Assembly: GCA_951813295.1 (NCBI GenBank)
Contig: CATOTI010000002.1
Location: 1,984,001-2,048,000 of the forward strand
DNA: 64,000 bases
Direction: 5' to 3'
Source: an uncultured Pseudomonadales bacterium
GTDB taxonomy: Bacteria; Pseudomonadota; Gammaproteobacteria; Pseudomonadales; Azotimanducaceae
Both the position numbers and the translations under genes were made by a program. Positions within the stretch are counted from its first letter, which is position 1. The number at the start of each line of letters is the position of its first letter. The notes under the pieces were generated by a model. The model saw only the letters and a program-made list of their open reading frames with translations. It had not been told where the DNA came from and did no database searches. Below, piece after piece: positions 8,031 through 16,316 of this stretch.

Positions 8031-9458
8031 GTGGACCAGCACTATCGAACATTGACCGACGTTGCCTCGTCGATCGCCGATCGAGAGCTATCCGCCGTTG
8101 ATCTGACGGAGCAGATGCTCGGTCGAATCACGGCGCTCGAACCGACGTTGCACGCCTACTACAACGTCTACGGTGAGGCGGCGCTCACGCGCGCGGCGGC
8201 ACTCGACGAAGCGCAGTCGAGTGGACGGCCGCTCGGAGCGCTTCACGGCGTGCCGATCGCGGTGAAGGATCTGTGCCACCAACGTGGGACCGAAACCACG
8301 GGCGGACATTCGTTCAGGCGCGGCGAGGTTTCGAACACCGATTCGACCGTCGTCGAACGGCTCGAAGCCGCGGGCGCGGTCGTGTTGGGCAAGCTCGCGA
8401 CGACGGAAGGTGCGATGGTCGGCTACCACCGTGATTTCGACGTTCCGCGCAATCCCTGGGGCGATCTCGATCGTTGGCCGGGCGCTTCTTCGGCAGGATC
8501 TGGCGTCGCGACGGCGGCCGGGCTCTGTTTCGGCTCGCTTGGCAGCGACACCGGTGGTTCGATTCGGTATCCCTCGGCGGTCAACGGCATCGTCGGCCTC
8601 AAGCCAACCTGGGGGCGCGTGAGCCGCGCGGGTGTACTGGATCTCGCCCCGACGCTCGACCACGTTGGTCCGATGACGCGAAGCGTGCGCGATGCCGCGC
8701 GCATGTTGCGTGTCATCGCGGGGCGTGACGAGAGGGACCCGACTTCTCTCGCCGAACCCGTCGACGATTACGAAGGGGCGCTGGCGAACGGCATCGCGGG
8801 TTTACGCATCGGCTGGGACGAAGCATTCGCGTGCGAAGACGTCGAGCCTCATGTGGCTCGCGCGATGCAGGACGCGTGTGCGTTCTTTGCCGACGCCGGC
8901 GCGTCGATCGTTCCCGTCACCGTGCCGCGAATGGATATCGGTGATGCTTGGAATCTGATTACGGCGGCGGAAACCGCGGCGGTGCACGCGACGACCTACC
9001 CCGCGCAGGCGGATGACTACGGCGCCTATTTTCGAGCTTTCCTCGAATCGGGGTTCCGCGTGAACGGCCGCGACCTCGCGACGGCGCATTTCAAGCGGCG
9101 GGAGGTGATCGGCCGCCTCGCGCCGCTCTTCCTCGACGTGGATGCGCTTCTGATGCCTACCATCGCCGAAGAATCGTTTCGTTATGACGTGGAAAAGGCC
9201 TACGACGGCATCGACAGCGCGGGGCGAACGATGGCGGGCGCTTCGGTCGACTGGTTTGTCCGCACGGGTCGGTTCGTTTCGATCTGGGACTTCAACGGCT
9301 ATCCGACCTTGTCGGTGCCATCGGGATTTTCACCCGACGGCATCCCGTTGAGTCTGCAGCTCATCGCGGAGCCCCTCGGCGAGTCGACGCTCTGCCGTCT
9401 CGGGCATGCGTTCGAAGCCGCGCACGACTTCGCCGCGCGCCACCCCGCGTCAGTCTAG
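8031..9458 (+). CDS. Amidase (amidase signature family)
   Basis: This 475-residue enzyme of the amidase-signature family hydrolyses a C-N amide bond through a Ser-cisSer-Lys triad. The triad is complete: K79 in PIAVKDL, cis-Ser S153 in GASSAGSG, and nucleophile S177 in GSDTGGSIRYP. Spacing agrees with family members such as FAAH. The GTG start at 8031 is preceded by GGAGGAG at the right distance. No signal peptide is visible, so it acts in the cytoplasm. There are no GatB/GatC-like neighbours, which argues for a catabolic amidase rather than a tRNA amidotransferase subunit. It ends two bases before a convergent GST gene. Confidence 0.93.
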   Translation: MDQHYRTLTDVASSIADRELSAVDLTEQMLGRITALEPTLHAYYNVYGEAALTRAAALDEAQSSGRPLGALHGVPIAVKDLCHQRGTETTGGHSFRRGEVSNTDSTVVERLEAAGAVVLGKLATTEGAMVGYHRDFDVPRNPWGDLDRWPGASSAGSGVATAAGLCFGSLGSDTGGSIRYPSAVNGIVGLKPTWGRVSRAGVLDLAPTLDHVGPMTRSVRDAARMLRVIAGRDERDPTSLAEPVDDYEGALANGIAGLRIGWDEAFACEDVEPHVARAMQDACAFFADAGASIVPVTVPRMDIGDAWNLITAAETAAVHATTYPAQADDYGAYFRAFLESGFRVNGRDLATAHFKRREVIGRLAPLFLDVDALLMPTIAEESFRYDVEKAYDGIDSAGRTMAGASVDWFVRTGRFVSIWDFNGYPTLSVPSGFSPDGIPLSLQLIAEPLGESTLCRLGHAFEAAHDFAARHPASV

Positions 9459-9460
9459 GC

Positions 9461-10192
9461 TTAGATGTCGGACTTCAGCGACGAGTTGTCGGCGATGCCG
9501 CCGCCGTTCTTCATGTATTGGGCGCGGCGCTCTTTGCTGAACTTGTCGATTTCGTCCTTCGGTACGCCGAACGAGATGCCTCGTTCGACGCCGGGGCGCG
9601 CGCGGATACGATGCACCCAGTCGACGACCCGGGGTTTGGTCGTGATGTCGACCTTGGCCCATTTATAGGAGCGGATCCAACACCAGGTGGAGATATCGGC
9701 GACCGTGTAATCGTCACCGCAGAGGTAATCGTGCTTTTCGAGCTGGTGGTCGAGAACGCCGACGAGACGCAGCGCTTCCTTGCCGAAACGTTCGATCGGG
9801 TGCCTCTTCTGCTCGTCCGTCGCGTCCGTTATGTAGCGCGTGTAGCTCAGCTTGTTGCCGAAGATCGGGCCGATGTTCGCGGCCTGCCAGTAGAGCCACG
9901 GGATGACGTCCCAGCGCCGATCGTCGGTTGGGAAGAGTGACGTCGGGAAGAGCTCACCGAGGTACTGCAGGATCGCGCAGCTCTCGATGATGGGCCGACC
10001 GTCGTGCACGAGTGTCGGCAGTTTCTGGTTGGGGTTGATCGCCATGTACTCGGGCGTGAACTGATCGCCGCCGAGATTGACGGCGTGCATGTTCACCTCG
10101 GGCAAATCGACACCGGCCTCGATCAGCTCCTCGACCATGATCGTGACTTTCCACCCGTTCGGGGTGGCACCCGTGTATATGTCGAGACTCAT
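9461..10192 (-). CDS. Glutathione S-transferase family protein (Nu/Ure2p-like)
   Basis: This is a 243-residue GST. ATG 10192 is preceded by AGGGG, and the protein begins with the first strand and a TGATPNGWKV loop typical of the YfcG/YghU (Nu) and Ure2p-like group. In that group the active-site Asn and Thr in TPNG replace the usual Ser or Cys. NPNQKLPTL supplies the cis-Pro and ESCAILQYLGE the glutathione contact. Family members often have disulfide-bond reductase or peroxidase activity with glutathione, rather than conjugation. It is longer than the other GSTs in the window. Single gene; convergent with the amidase and divergent from the small protein at 10296. Confidence 0.87.
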   Translation of the reverse strand: MSLDIYTGATPNGWKVTIMVEELIEAGVDLPEVNMHAVNLGGDQFTPEYMAINPNQKLPTLVHDGRPIIESCAILQYLGELFPTSLFPTDDRRWDVIPWLYWQAANIGPIFGNKLSYTRYITDATDEQKRHPIERFGKEALRLVGVLDHQLEKHDYLCGDDYTVADISTWCWIRSYKWAKVDITTKPRVVDWVHRIRARPGVERGISFGVPKDEIDKFSKERRAQYMKNGGGIADNSSLKSDI

Positions 10193-10295
10193 TAACCCCT
10201 CCGGCACTACGCTACTCTTCGAAGTGACAAGTGTTGTCGGTCGTCGCCTGGGCGGCAAGGGAGCCGTTTGAACGACCGTCTACTCGGAGGTGACT

Positions 10296-10568
10296 ATGGC
10301 TCTACAGATGTTCGTTCGTCACTACGTCGAGGACTTCGCGGCGTGGCGCGGTGTTTTGGCCGATGACGCACAACGCGCCGCCCAATTCGGCGTTCGCCTC
10401 AACCGCGTGTGGCAAGAGGCGGGTGATCCGAACCACGTCTTTTTTCTGCTCGACCTCGAATCGGCCGAGCAGGCCGAAGCGTTCATGGCGTCGCCGGAGG
10501 CGGTGTCGTCGGGCGATGCGTCGGGCGTCCGTGATCCAGCGTTCTGGTACGTGGAGACGGCCGACTAA
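10296..10568 (+). CDS. Small dimeric alpha/beta-barrel-like protein, unknown function
   Basis: This is a 90-residue protein. ATG 10296 was chosen because CGGAGG lies six bases upstream. The layout (MFVRHYVEDFAAWRGVL, then a DPNHVFFLLDLES strand, then an EAFMASPEAV helix) resembles the ferredoxin-like dimeric alpha/beta barrels of the antibiotic-monooxygenase/DUF-type superfamily. No catalytic residues can be assigned. It may be a small accessory or monooxygenase-like protein. It stands alone between divergent and convergent neighbours, and its stop overlaps the convergent crotonase gene by four bases (CTAA). Confidence 0.7.
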   Translation: MALQMFVRHYVEDFAAWRGVLADDAQRAAQFGVRLNRVWQEAGDPNHVFFLLDLESAEQAEAFMASPEAVSSGDASGVRDPAFWYVETAD

Positions 10569-11299
10569 TTACCCGTGAACTGCGGGGTGCGTTTCTCCCG
10601 GAACGCCACCCGGCCTTCTTCACCGTCGGCTGAATCGCGTACGCGCAGGAGCTGTTCGCGCGAGATAGCGCCCGCCTCGGCGGGGCTCTTGTTCAGCGTT
10701 TCGAGGCTGAAGCGTTTCAGCGTCTCGACCACGAGCGGTGCCGAGACCGCGAGGATCTTCGCGTATTCCATTGCGGCCGCGAGTTCCTCTCCCTTCGGTA
10801 CGACCTGATTCACCATGCCGGCATCGAGAGCACGTTCCGCGGTGAAGTCCTGACCGAGGAGCAGGAATTCCATTGCGATCTTGTGCGGGATCCGAGCGAC
10901 GGCGCTCGCGACCAGACCGCCCGTGAAACCGACTTGGGCCTCGGGATACTTGAAGACGGTCGTCTCGGACGCGACGACGAGATCGCACATCTGGACGATG
11001 CAGTACGCCCCGCCGATGCACCAACCGTGAACTGCTGCGATCACGGGCTTCTTCATGCTGACGCCGACGCTGGGGACACCCATCCACATTTCCTTCGGCG
11101 GATCCTTGATGTCCGCGCCAACGGAGAACGCCCGATCGCCGGCTGCGTGGAGGATGGCGGCGCGATCGTCGCCGGCTTCGAAGGCGGTTAGCGCCCGGTT
11201 GAGTCCCTGGATGACGTCTTCGTTCAGCGCGTTCATACGCTCGGCGCGATCGATCGTGATGACTGCGATGCCGTCGTTGGAGGCGGTTGTCACGCTCAT
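10565..11299 (-). CDS. Enoyl-CoA hydratase/isomerase family protein
   Basis: This 244-residue crotonase-fold protein has a normal family length. ATG 11299 starts MSVTTASNDGIAVITID; the frame is open to 11551, but that part is Ser/Pro-rich and unlike the family. The oxyanion-hole strand reads AFSVGADIKD. The second loop is HGWCIGGAYCIVQMCD, where the first hydratase Glu is not present, and the second region PEAQVGFTGG carries an E at the usual place. It is therefore probably an isomerase, hydrolase or other crotonase-superfamily reaction rather than a standard hydratase. It acts on acyl-CoA in the cytoplasm. It is single-gene, divergent from the enolase-superfamily gene. Confidence 0.85.
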   Translation of the reverse strand: MSVTTASNDGIAVITIDRAERMNALNEDVIQGLNRALTAFEAGDDRAAILHAAGDRAFSVGADIKDPPKEMWMGVPSVGVSMKKPVIAAVHGWCIGGAYCIVQMCDLVVASETTVFKYPEAQVGFTGGLVASAVARIPHKIAMEFLLLGQDFTAERALDAGMVNQVVPKGEELAAAMEYAKILAVSAPLVVETLKRFSLETLNKSPAEAGAISREQLLRVRDSADGEEGRVAFREKRTPQFTGN

Positions 11300-11417
11300 A
11301 GTTGATGGGCTCGGTTGATGCGGAGCCGGCGATGGTACTTGAGCCGCGCTTCGTCGTGGCGGTGTGCGGGGGGAAGTTTCTAGAATCGAGGTCTCCCTAA
11401 ACTCCAGGTTTGCGCCC

Positions 11418-12614
11418 ATGCAGTTGTCGTCTTGCCGCACGTTCGTCATTCGAAATCCACCGCCGAGTTGGGGTGGCGCGATCTGGTTCTTCGTTCGACT
11501 CGAGACCGACGACGGCATCGTCGGCTGGGGCGAAACGGCCGTGCTCGGCACGCTGTTCGGGCTCGAAGGTGGCTACGAGACGATGGTTGCGGAGGCGTTC
11601 GACTCCTATCTGGTGGGCAAGGATCCGCTCGAGCGCGAGGGACTGCACCAGCTCCTGTACGAAGGCATGACGGCGCAACACCCCGACTACGTCACGATGG
11701 GCATCATCAGTGCCTTCGATATCGCGCTCTGGGATATCGCGGGCAAGCATTTCGACACGCCCGTCTACAACCTGCTCGGCGGAAAAGTGCGCGACCGCAT
11801 CCGCACGTACACCTACATCTACGACACGGACGAGACCGGCAAGCTCACGAATGTGCTCGATGCGTGGCTGAAGGACCCGGCGCTGCTCTCCGATCTTTCG
11901 CTCAAGCTCGTCGAGGAAGGATTCACCGGGCTCAAGTTCGATCCGCTCCCGCAGACACGCTTCCGACGGGCACCGACCGCGCCGTGGGAAGTTTCGCTCG
12001 CCGAATACGGGCACGCCGAAAAGGCGATCGGCGCGATTCGTGAAGCCGTCGGCGACCGGGCCGACATCCTGATCGGCACCCACGGCCAGACGACACCATC
12101 GGCGGCGCGCCGACTCGCGGCGCGCGTCGAGCAGTTCGATCCACTCTGGCTCGAAGAGCCGTGTCCGCCGGAGAACTACAAGGAGATGGGCGAGATCGCG
12201 CGCTCGACGAGTATCCCCATCGCGACGGGCGAGCGGTTGGTTTCCATTTTCGAATTCCAGAATCTTTTCGCGGAAGGAGCCTGCGCGTTCGCGCAACCGG
12301 ATCTCGGATCCTGCGGCGGCATCACCGCCTGTAAGAAGATCGCGACGCTGGCAGAGGCGAACTACGTTCTGATGGCGCCGCACATCTGGGGCGGGCCGGT
12401 CATCACGGCGGCGGCGCTCCAGATCGATGCGGGGATCCCCAATTTCCTGATCCAGGAAAGCATCTACAAGTCGCGCAATTTCTTCGACGAGATCGTCAAA
12501 GAACCGTTCGAATGGGATGCCGGCGATCTGGTGCTATCGGATCGACCGGGCATCGGGATCGAACTCGACGAAGATGCCCTGGAGGCGCACCGCGGGCGTT
12601 TGCGGCGCCGATAG
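11418..12614 (+). CDS. Mandelate racemase/muconate lactonizing enzyme family (sugar-acid dehydratase-like)
   Basis: This is a 398-residue member of the enolase superfamily, nearest in motif layout to the galactonate-dehydratase-like subgroup. Visible features are K173 (GLKFDP), E246 (LWLEEP), E272 (ATGERL), and the two probable acid/base His, H222 and H322 (APHIWGG). The first metal ligand, normally Asp two residues before the first His, aligns with G220 in the segment ILIGTHGQ, so Mg binding must differ. The reaction is probably dehydration of a sugar acid or a related hydroxy acid, in the cytoplasm. ATG 11418 lacks a strong ribosome site; the frame is open upstream to 11364. It ends eight bases before a convergent NTF2-like gene. 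Confidence 0.88.
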   Translation: MQLSSCRTFVIRNPPPSWGGAIWFFVRLETDDGIVGWGETAVLGTLFGLEGGYETMVAEAFDSYLVGKDPLEREGLHQLLYEGMTAQHPDYVTMGIISAFDIALWDIAGKHFDTPVYNLLGGKVRDRIRTYTYIYDTDETGKLTNVLDAWLKDPALLSDLSLKLVEEGFTGLKFDPLPQTRFRRAPTAPWEVSLAEYGHAEKAIGAIREAVGDRADILIGTHGQTTPSAARRLAARVEQFDPLWLEEPCPPENYKEMGEIARSTSIPIATGERLVSIFEFQNLFAEGACAFAQPDLGSCGGITACKKIATLAEANYVLMAPHIWGGPVITAAALQIDAGIPNFLIQESIYKSRNFFDEIVKEPFEWDAGDLVLSDRPGIGIELDEDALEAHRGRLRRR

Positions 12615-12622
12615 AGGACCCG

Positions 12623-13003
12623 TCAGCTGAGTTTGCCTTGCGCATGGAAGAGCTTGTTGTAGATCAGCCATTCGTCACCGACCTTGAGGAAGTTCAACGA
12701 GTCGATGAAATCGAGGCCGATATAGCCGTCGCGCACCCGTACCGTCGCGGTGTCGCCGGCGATGTCGAGCGAAAGGATCTCGAGAAGCACCGCGTCACCT
12801 TTCGCTTTGGGTGACGGTTGTATGCCGTGCACCATGTCGGCGAACTCGCCGCGGGTCATTTCGGCCAATGCGCCCGAGGCGAACGAGTATCCGGTGATGC
12901 GTGCGTTGGGATGGAAGGTGGCGTAGACCTTGCCGGGGTCCGATTCGTGCATCGACTCGAAATAGGTCCTGACGACGGCCTCGATGGCTTCGCGATCACT
13001 CAT
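12623..13003 (-). CDS. NTF2-like (SnoaL/lumazine-binding-like) protein
   Basis: This 126-residue protein has the NTF2 cone fold pattern: helix EAIEAVVRTYFESMHESDPGK, then the F-H-P-N-A-R segment, helix TRGEFADMV and three long strands ending in FLKVGDEWLIYNKLFHA. It resembles the putative lumazine-binding family. These proteins serve as small-molecule binding or enzyme domains, and no specific substrate is evident. ATG 13003 follows AAGGAG. It lies 22 bases after the exported protein gene at 13026 and so is probably the last gene of a sulfatase operon (15657 to 12623). Confidence 0.82.
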   Translation of the reverse strand: MSDREAIEAVVRTYFESMHESDPGKVYATFHPNARITGYSFASGALAEMTRGEFADMVHGIQPSPKAKGDAVLLEILSLDIAGDTATVRVRDGYIGLDFIDSLNFLKVGDEWLIYNKLFHAQGKLS

Positions 13004-13025
13004 ATTGTCTCCTTGGGTGCCGATT

Positions 13026-13943
13026 TCAGCGGAAGACGCTCACGGCATTCATGCTGGCAGCGCCCTGCGCCTCGGGATCCAGGACGGTCATTCGGATGAG
13101 TAAGTCCTCGCCGCGATCGTAGGCCATGAGCCAGGCGACGAATGATCCACGCTCTCCGGCCGTTCTCCAAACGCTGCCGACGAAGTCGCCGGCGCCGAAG
13201 GCAGACTCGCTGAACCAACCCTGCTCGTTCATCTGGGAATCGAAGTGGTGAATCACTTCGCTCGTGCTCGTATCGAGTGCGGGCACGATGACCGCTCGGA
13301 CCGCGGCTGAAGAGCCGCCACTCGAGTCGGCCATCGACATCTTCTCGATCGATTCCGGTAAGCGCAGAACAGGTAACGCCGAAGCGGCCCGCATGAACGA
13401 ATTCATCGCGAGTCGTTGTCCTGACTGGGCGGCGGTCTGGGCGATGAGCATGTCGCAGTCCGCGCCGCCACTCGGCGAGGCCGAGAGCGTCACGATCGTT
13501 CCGCGAGGCGAGGTGCGCTGGATCGCGTGAATGAGTTCGACGCCTTTGCAGAATCGACGCGGCATTTCGAACGTCGGTTCTGGGGCGGCACTTGCGAGGA
13601 TGAACCCGCGACCCTGTGCTTGCATGACCATCCCGGGCATGGGGACTTCGCGCCAGTCCTGCGCAGACAAGGCGCGCTTGACCGCGGCAAACGACCCCGC
13701 GAGATCGTCGTTGGATCGCCAGGCGATGGCGGTGCCGTGTGTTTGTGAACTCACCTGACTGCCGATCATCTGCAGCGACGGTTCGCTCAACGGGGCTACT
13801 GGAAAGCTATCCGGCCATTCGCGGGAGAAATGTCGCCCGTAGAGAAACGCCTCGGCAAAGAGATCGTCGACACAACACGGCTCAGCCGCTTGTCGCTCGG
13901 TCGCGGCGATCAGGATGAGAAAAATCAACAAAGCTCGATGCAT
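13026..13943 (-). CDS. Exported protein of unknown function linked to sulfatase
   Basis: This 305-residue protein begins with a signal peptide (MHRALLIFLILIAATERQA, cleavage near residue 20) and should be periplasmic or secreted. I do not recognise the family. The mature part contains two similar alternating strand/helix halves: an S-Q-x-W-R-E-V-P stretch near residue 95 and an M-N-E-Q-G-W-F-S stretch near residue 240. Both follow a helix and precede segments ending in a hydrophobic strand, suggesting an internal duplication. Four Cys lie in the mature part (CC at its N-terminus, plus near 130 and 160). ATG 13943 follows GGAGGAAA and lies one base after the sulfatase stop, so the two are translationally coupled. 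Confidence 0.7.
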   Translation of the reverse strand: MHRALLIFLILIAATERQAAEPCCVDDLFAEAFLYGRHFSREWPDSFPVAPLSEPSLQMIGSQVSSQTHGTAIAWRSNDDLAGSFAAVKRALSAQDWREVPMPGMVMQAQGRGFILASAAPEPTFEMPRRFCKGVELIHAIQRTSPRGTIVTLSASPSGGADCDMLIAQTAAQSGQRLAMNSFMRAASALPVLRLPESIEKMSMADSSGGSSAAVRAVIVPALDTSTSEVIHHFDSQMNEQGWFSESAFGAGDFVGSVWRTAGERGSFVAWLMAYDRGEDLLIRMTVLDPEAQGAASMNAVSVFR

Positions 13944-13944
13944 A

Positions 13945-15657
13945 TCAGTTTCCTCCGGCGGCCAACGTCACGACCGTACTCGGCGCGAAGCCGATTCGGT
14001 GAGCGATGGCGCGTGTTGGCGGATTGTCCGGGTCGATGACGACAACGCCGGTGTACGGGCGCCAGCGATCAGCCGGGTCGTAGGTGAGTTGGTAGCCGAT
14101 CGACGCGCCTTCCGTCGACGATTCGAGTGTGAGCCGACCGACGACTTCTTGTGCGACGGGCGGGCTCGTGATGGGTTGCTTTCGGTCTGGCCAGAACGAT
14201 TCGAGCAACTCGGCCTCCGCCATGAAACCTTTGTCATCGGTGGCGGCCATCCACCGGGCCGCTTCGCTGCGCATTTCGGCGACCTTTTCGGCGAAGCGCG
14301 GGTCGGCCGCGAGATTCGTGACTTCGTGGGGGTCGTTGGCGGTGTCGAAAAGCTCCTCGGTGGGCTTGCGCGCGCGAAACCACTGCGCCTGGATCGGATC
14401 GAGCCGACCGTCGTCCCGGAGCTCGAGGAGCGCCTGCATGGACGCCATCTGCTCCCGGTATTTGACCTCGAGGTAGTACGGCCGGTCGGTGTTGAAGTTC
14501 AAGAGGTACTTGAATCGATCGTCCCGTACCGCGCGGATCAGATCGTATTCCGTGTCGAGTCGATCGGCGGCCGCGTGGATGTAACGACGTTGGCCTTCGG
14601 TGGTGAAATCGCCGAGGAACGCCCGGCCGTCGAGATAGTCGGGTGGTTCGACCTTCGCGAGGGATAGCGTCGTCGGAACGAAGTCGACGAAGCTCACGAG
14701 TTGCGGATCGATGCTCCCAGCGTCCCGGCCGTCGGGGAACGTGATGATGAGCGGGACGTGCAGCCCCGAGTCGTACAAGAGGCGCTTTTGGCGCGGTAAC
14801 GGGCCGCCGTGGTCCGAGTAGAACACGATGATCGTCGAGTCGAGCACGCCGTCGGCACGCAGCGCATCGATGACGCGGCCGATCTGACGGTCGAGTTCGA
14901 CGACGTTGGAATAGACCCGTCGTAGATCGCGATGAACGGCCGGCGTGTCGGGAAGATAGGGCGGGCGAGGTGGTAGAAGATCGTCGGCGACATGGTTCGG
15001 GAACGTGCCGATCTCGCCACCCGTGGTCGAGAAGTGTCGGGGCTCGGGGTTGTCCGAGAAGAGCGAGTGGTAGCGAAAGAGCGCATGGCGCGGCACTTCG
15101 GCCCACACCTGGCTTTCGTGCGTGATGACGAAGTTGAAGACGGCAAAGAACGGCTGGCCTTCCCCCCGCCCGTGCCACGTCGCGTTTAAGCCGGACGCGT
15201 CCCAGGCGGTCACCGGCGCGGTGAACTGGTGATCCGTCTTGGCGTTGTTGCTCGTGTAGTAACCGGCGCGGCGCAATTGCTCGGAGAGCGTCTTCACCTC
15301 GGGCGGCGGCACGACCTCGTAACCCACGAGACCGATCTGTTCCATGTAGGCAGGCGGCCCGGTGACCCGCATGTTGTGAGCGCCCGCGCGGGTCGTGTAG
15401 AGGCCGGTCGCGAGCGTGAAGCGACTCGGTGCGCAAACGCCCGAGACAGAGAACGTATTCGAGTAGCGCACACCCTGACGAGCGAGTCCGTCGATGTTGG
15501 GGGTCTCGACGGTATCGTCCCCGAATGCCGAAATAATGGGGCTCAGATCTTCCGCAACCAGCCACACGATGTTCGGACGTGCGGCTTGCGCGGAAGCGGT
15601 CGTCGCGAACAAGACCAGGCTCAAGAGGACCAGAGCGAAACGGAGAGCGAACAACAA
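13945..15657 (-). CDS. Exported sulfatase (type I, formylglycine-dependent)
   Basis: This 570-residue alkaline-phosphatase-superfamily sulfatase hydrolyses a sulfate ester. It has a signal peptide (cleavage after ASA, residue 23), a metal-binding AED at residues 36-38, and the formylglycine motif CAPSR with C75 as the residue to be oxidised. It also has the family tail YSDHGGPLPRQKR and a long C-terminal subdomain. It must be matured by a formylglycine-generating enzyme; one is encoded at 24598-25557. Export means it probably acts on sulfated polysaccharide or small sulfate esters in the periplasm or outside. There is no ATG: the start is one of two tandem TTG codons at 15657 and 15654. First gene of the 15657-12623 operon. 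Confidence 0.93.
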   Translation of the reverse strand: MLFALRFALVLLSLVLFATTASAQAARPNIVWLVAEDLSPIISAFGDDTVETPNIDGLARQGVRYSNTFSVSGVCAPSRFTLATGLYTTRAGAHNMRVTGPPAYMEQIGLVGYEVVPPPEVKTLSEQLRRAGYYTSNNAKTDHQFTAPVTAWDASGLNATWHGRGEGQPFFAVFNFVITHESQVWAEVPRHALFRYHSLFSDNPEPRHFSTTGGEIGTFPNHVADDLLPPRPPYLPDTPAVHRDLRRVYSNVVELDRQIGRVIDALRADGVLDSTIIVFYSDHGGPLPRQKRLLYDSGLHVPLIITFPDGRDAGSIDPQLVSFVDFVPTTLSLAKVEPPDYLDGRAFLGDFTTEGQRRYIHAAADRLDTEYDLIRAVRDDRFKYLLNFNTDRPYYLEVKYREQMASMQALLELRDDGRLDPIQAQWFRARKPTEELFDTANDPHEVTNLAADPRFAEKVAEMRSEAARWMAATDDKGFMAEAELLESFWPDRKQPITSPPVAQEVVGRLTLESSTEGASIGYQLTYDPADRWRPYTGVVVIDPDNPPTRAIAHRIGFAPSTVVTLAAGGN

Positions 15658-15810
15658 AAAACTCTTGCAGGATGAGGTGAATACCTAGGTTGCCTCATCG
15701 CCGCCTGGTGGAGCTATCGCGATACGTACGATTGCCCGGCAAGCGTCTATTGGCACTGCGTTTGGGTGTTTGTCGGGCGCGGCGTCAGGTGCAACCCTCA
15801 TGGAACCGCG

Positions 15811-16281
15811 ATGGCGAGAACGAGCATGGAAAAACCGGTCAACGTCGATGATCTCGAATGGCAGACCTATCGCGAGAGCGAACGGATTCAGCTGCGCTTC
15901 AAGGCTTTCGAGTCCGAAGAGGCACGCGCGCATCTCGGCGTCTGCATACAGGAACTACCCCCGGGTGCATCGACCGCGCCGGCGCACTATCACGCCCTCG
16001 AGGAAGAGCACGTCTATGTCCTGACAGGCGAGCTCACGGTGCGATTGGGCGCCGAGCGACACACGATGCGCGCGGGTTCCTATATTCGCTTTCCGGCCGG
16101 TGCACCGCGTGAGCATTGCCTCACCAACGATACCGACGCGCCGTGTCAGTACGTCCTGATCGGTGAGCGGAACCGACACGAAGTGGTCGTCTATCCGGAT
16201 TCGAACAAGGTCCAGGTTCGCAGTCTCGGCGAGATCTATCCGCGCGAGCCGCTCGATTACTGGGACGGCGAAGAGCGCTAG
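15811..16281 (+). CDS. Cupin-domain protein
   Basis: This protein of about 156 residues has a single beta-barrel cupin domain. Motif 1 reads PAHYHALEEEHVYVLTGE, supplying two His and a Glu as likely metal ligands; motif 2 includes FPAGAPREHCLTN with the third His. The C-terminus (PDSNKVQVRSLGEIYPREPLDYWDGE) matches the tail often seen in bacterial cupins of unknown substrate. ATG 15811 or 15826 are both possible; neither has a strong ribosome site. It may be a metal-dependent dioxygenase, isomerase or binding protein; the substrate is not indicated by context. It is followed after 35 bases by a membrane protein gene. Confidence 0.82.
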   Translation: MARTSMEKPVNVDDLEWQTYRESERIQLRFKAFESEEARAHLGVCIQELPPGASTAPAHYHALEEEHVYVLTGELTVRLGAERHTMRAGSYIRFPAGAPREHCLTNDTDAPCQYVLIGERNRHEVVVYPDSNKVQVRSLGEIYPREPLDYWDGEER

Positions 16282-16316
16282 GCTCTCGACGATGGGGTAT
16301 CGATAAGGCGAAGGGC

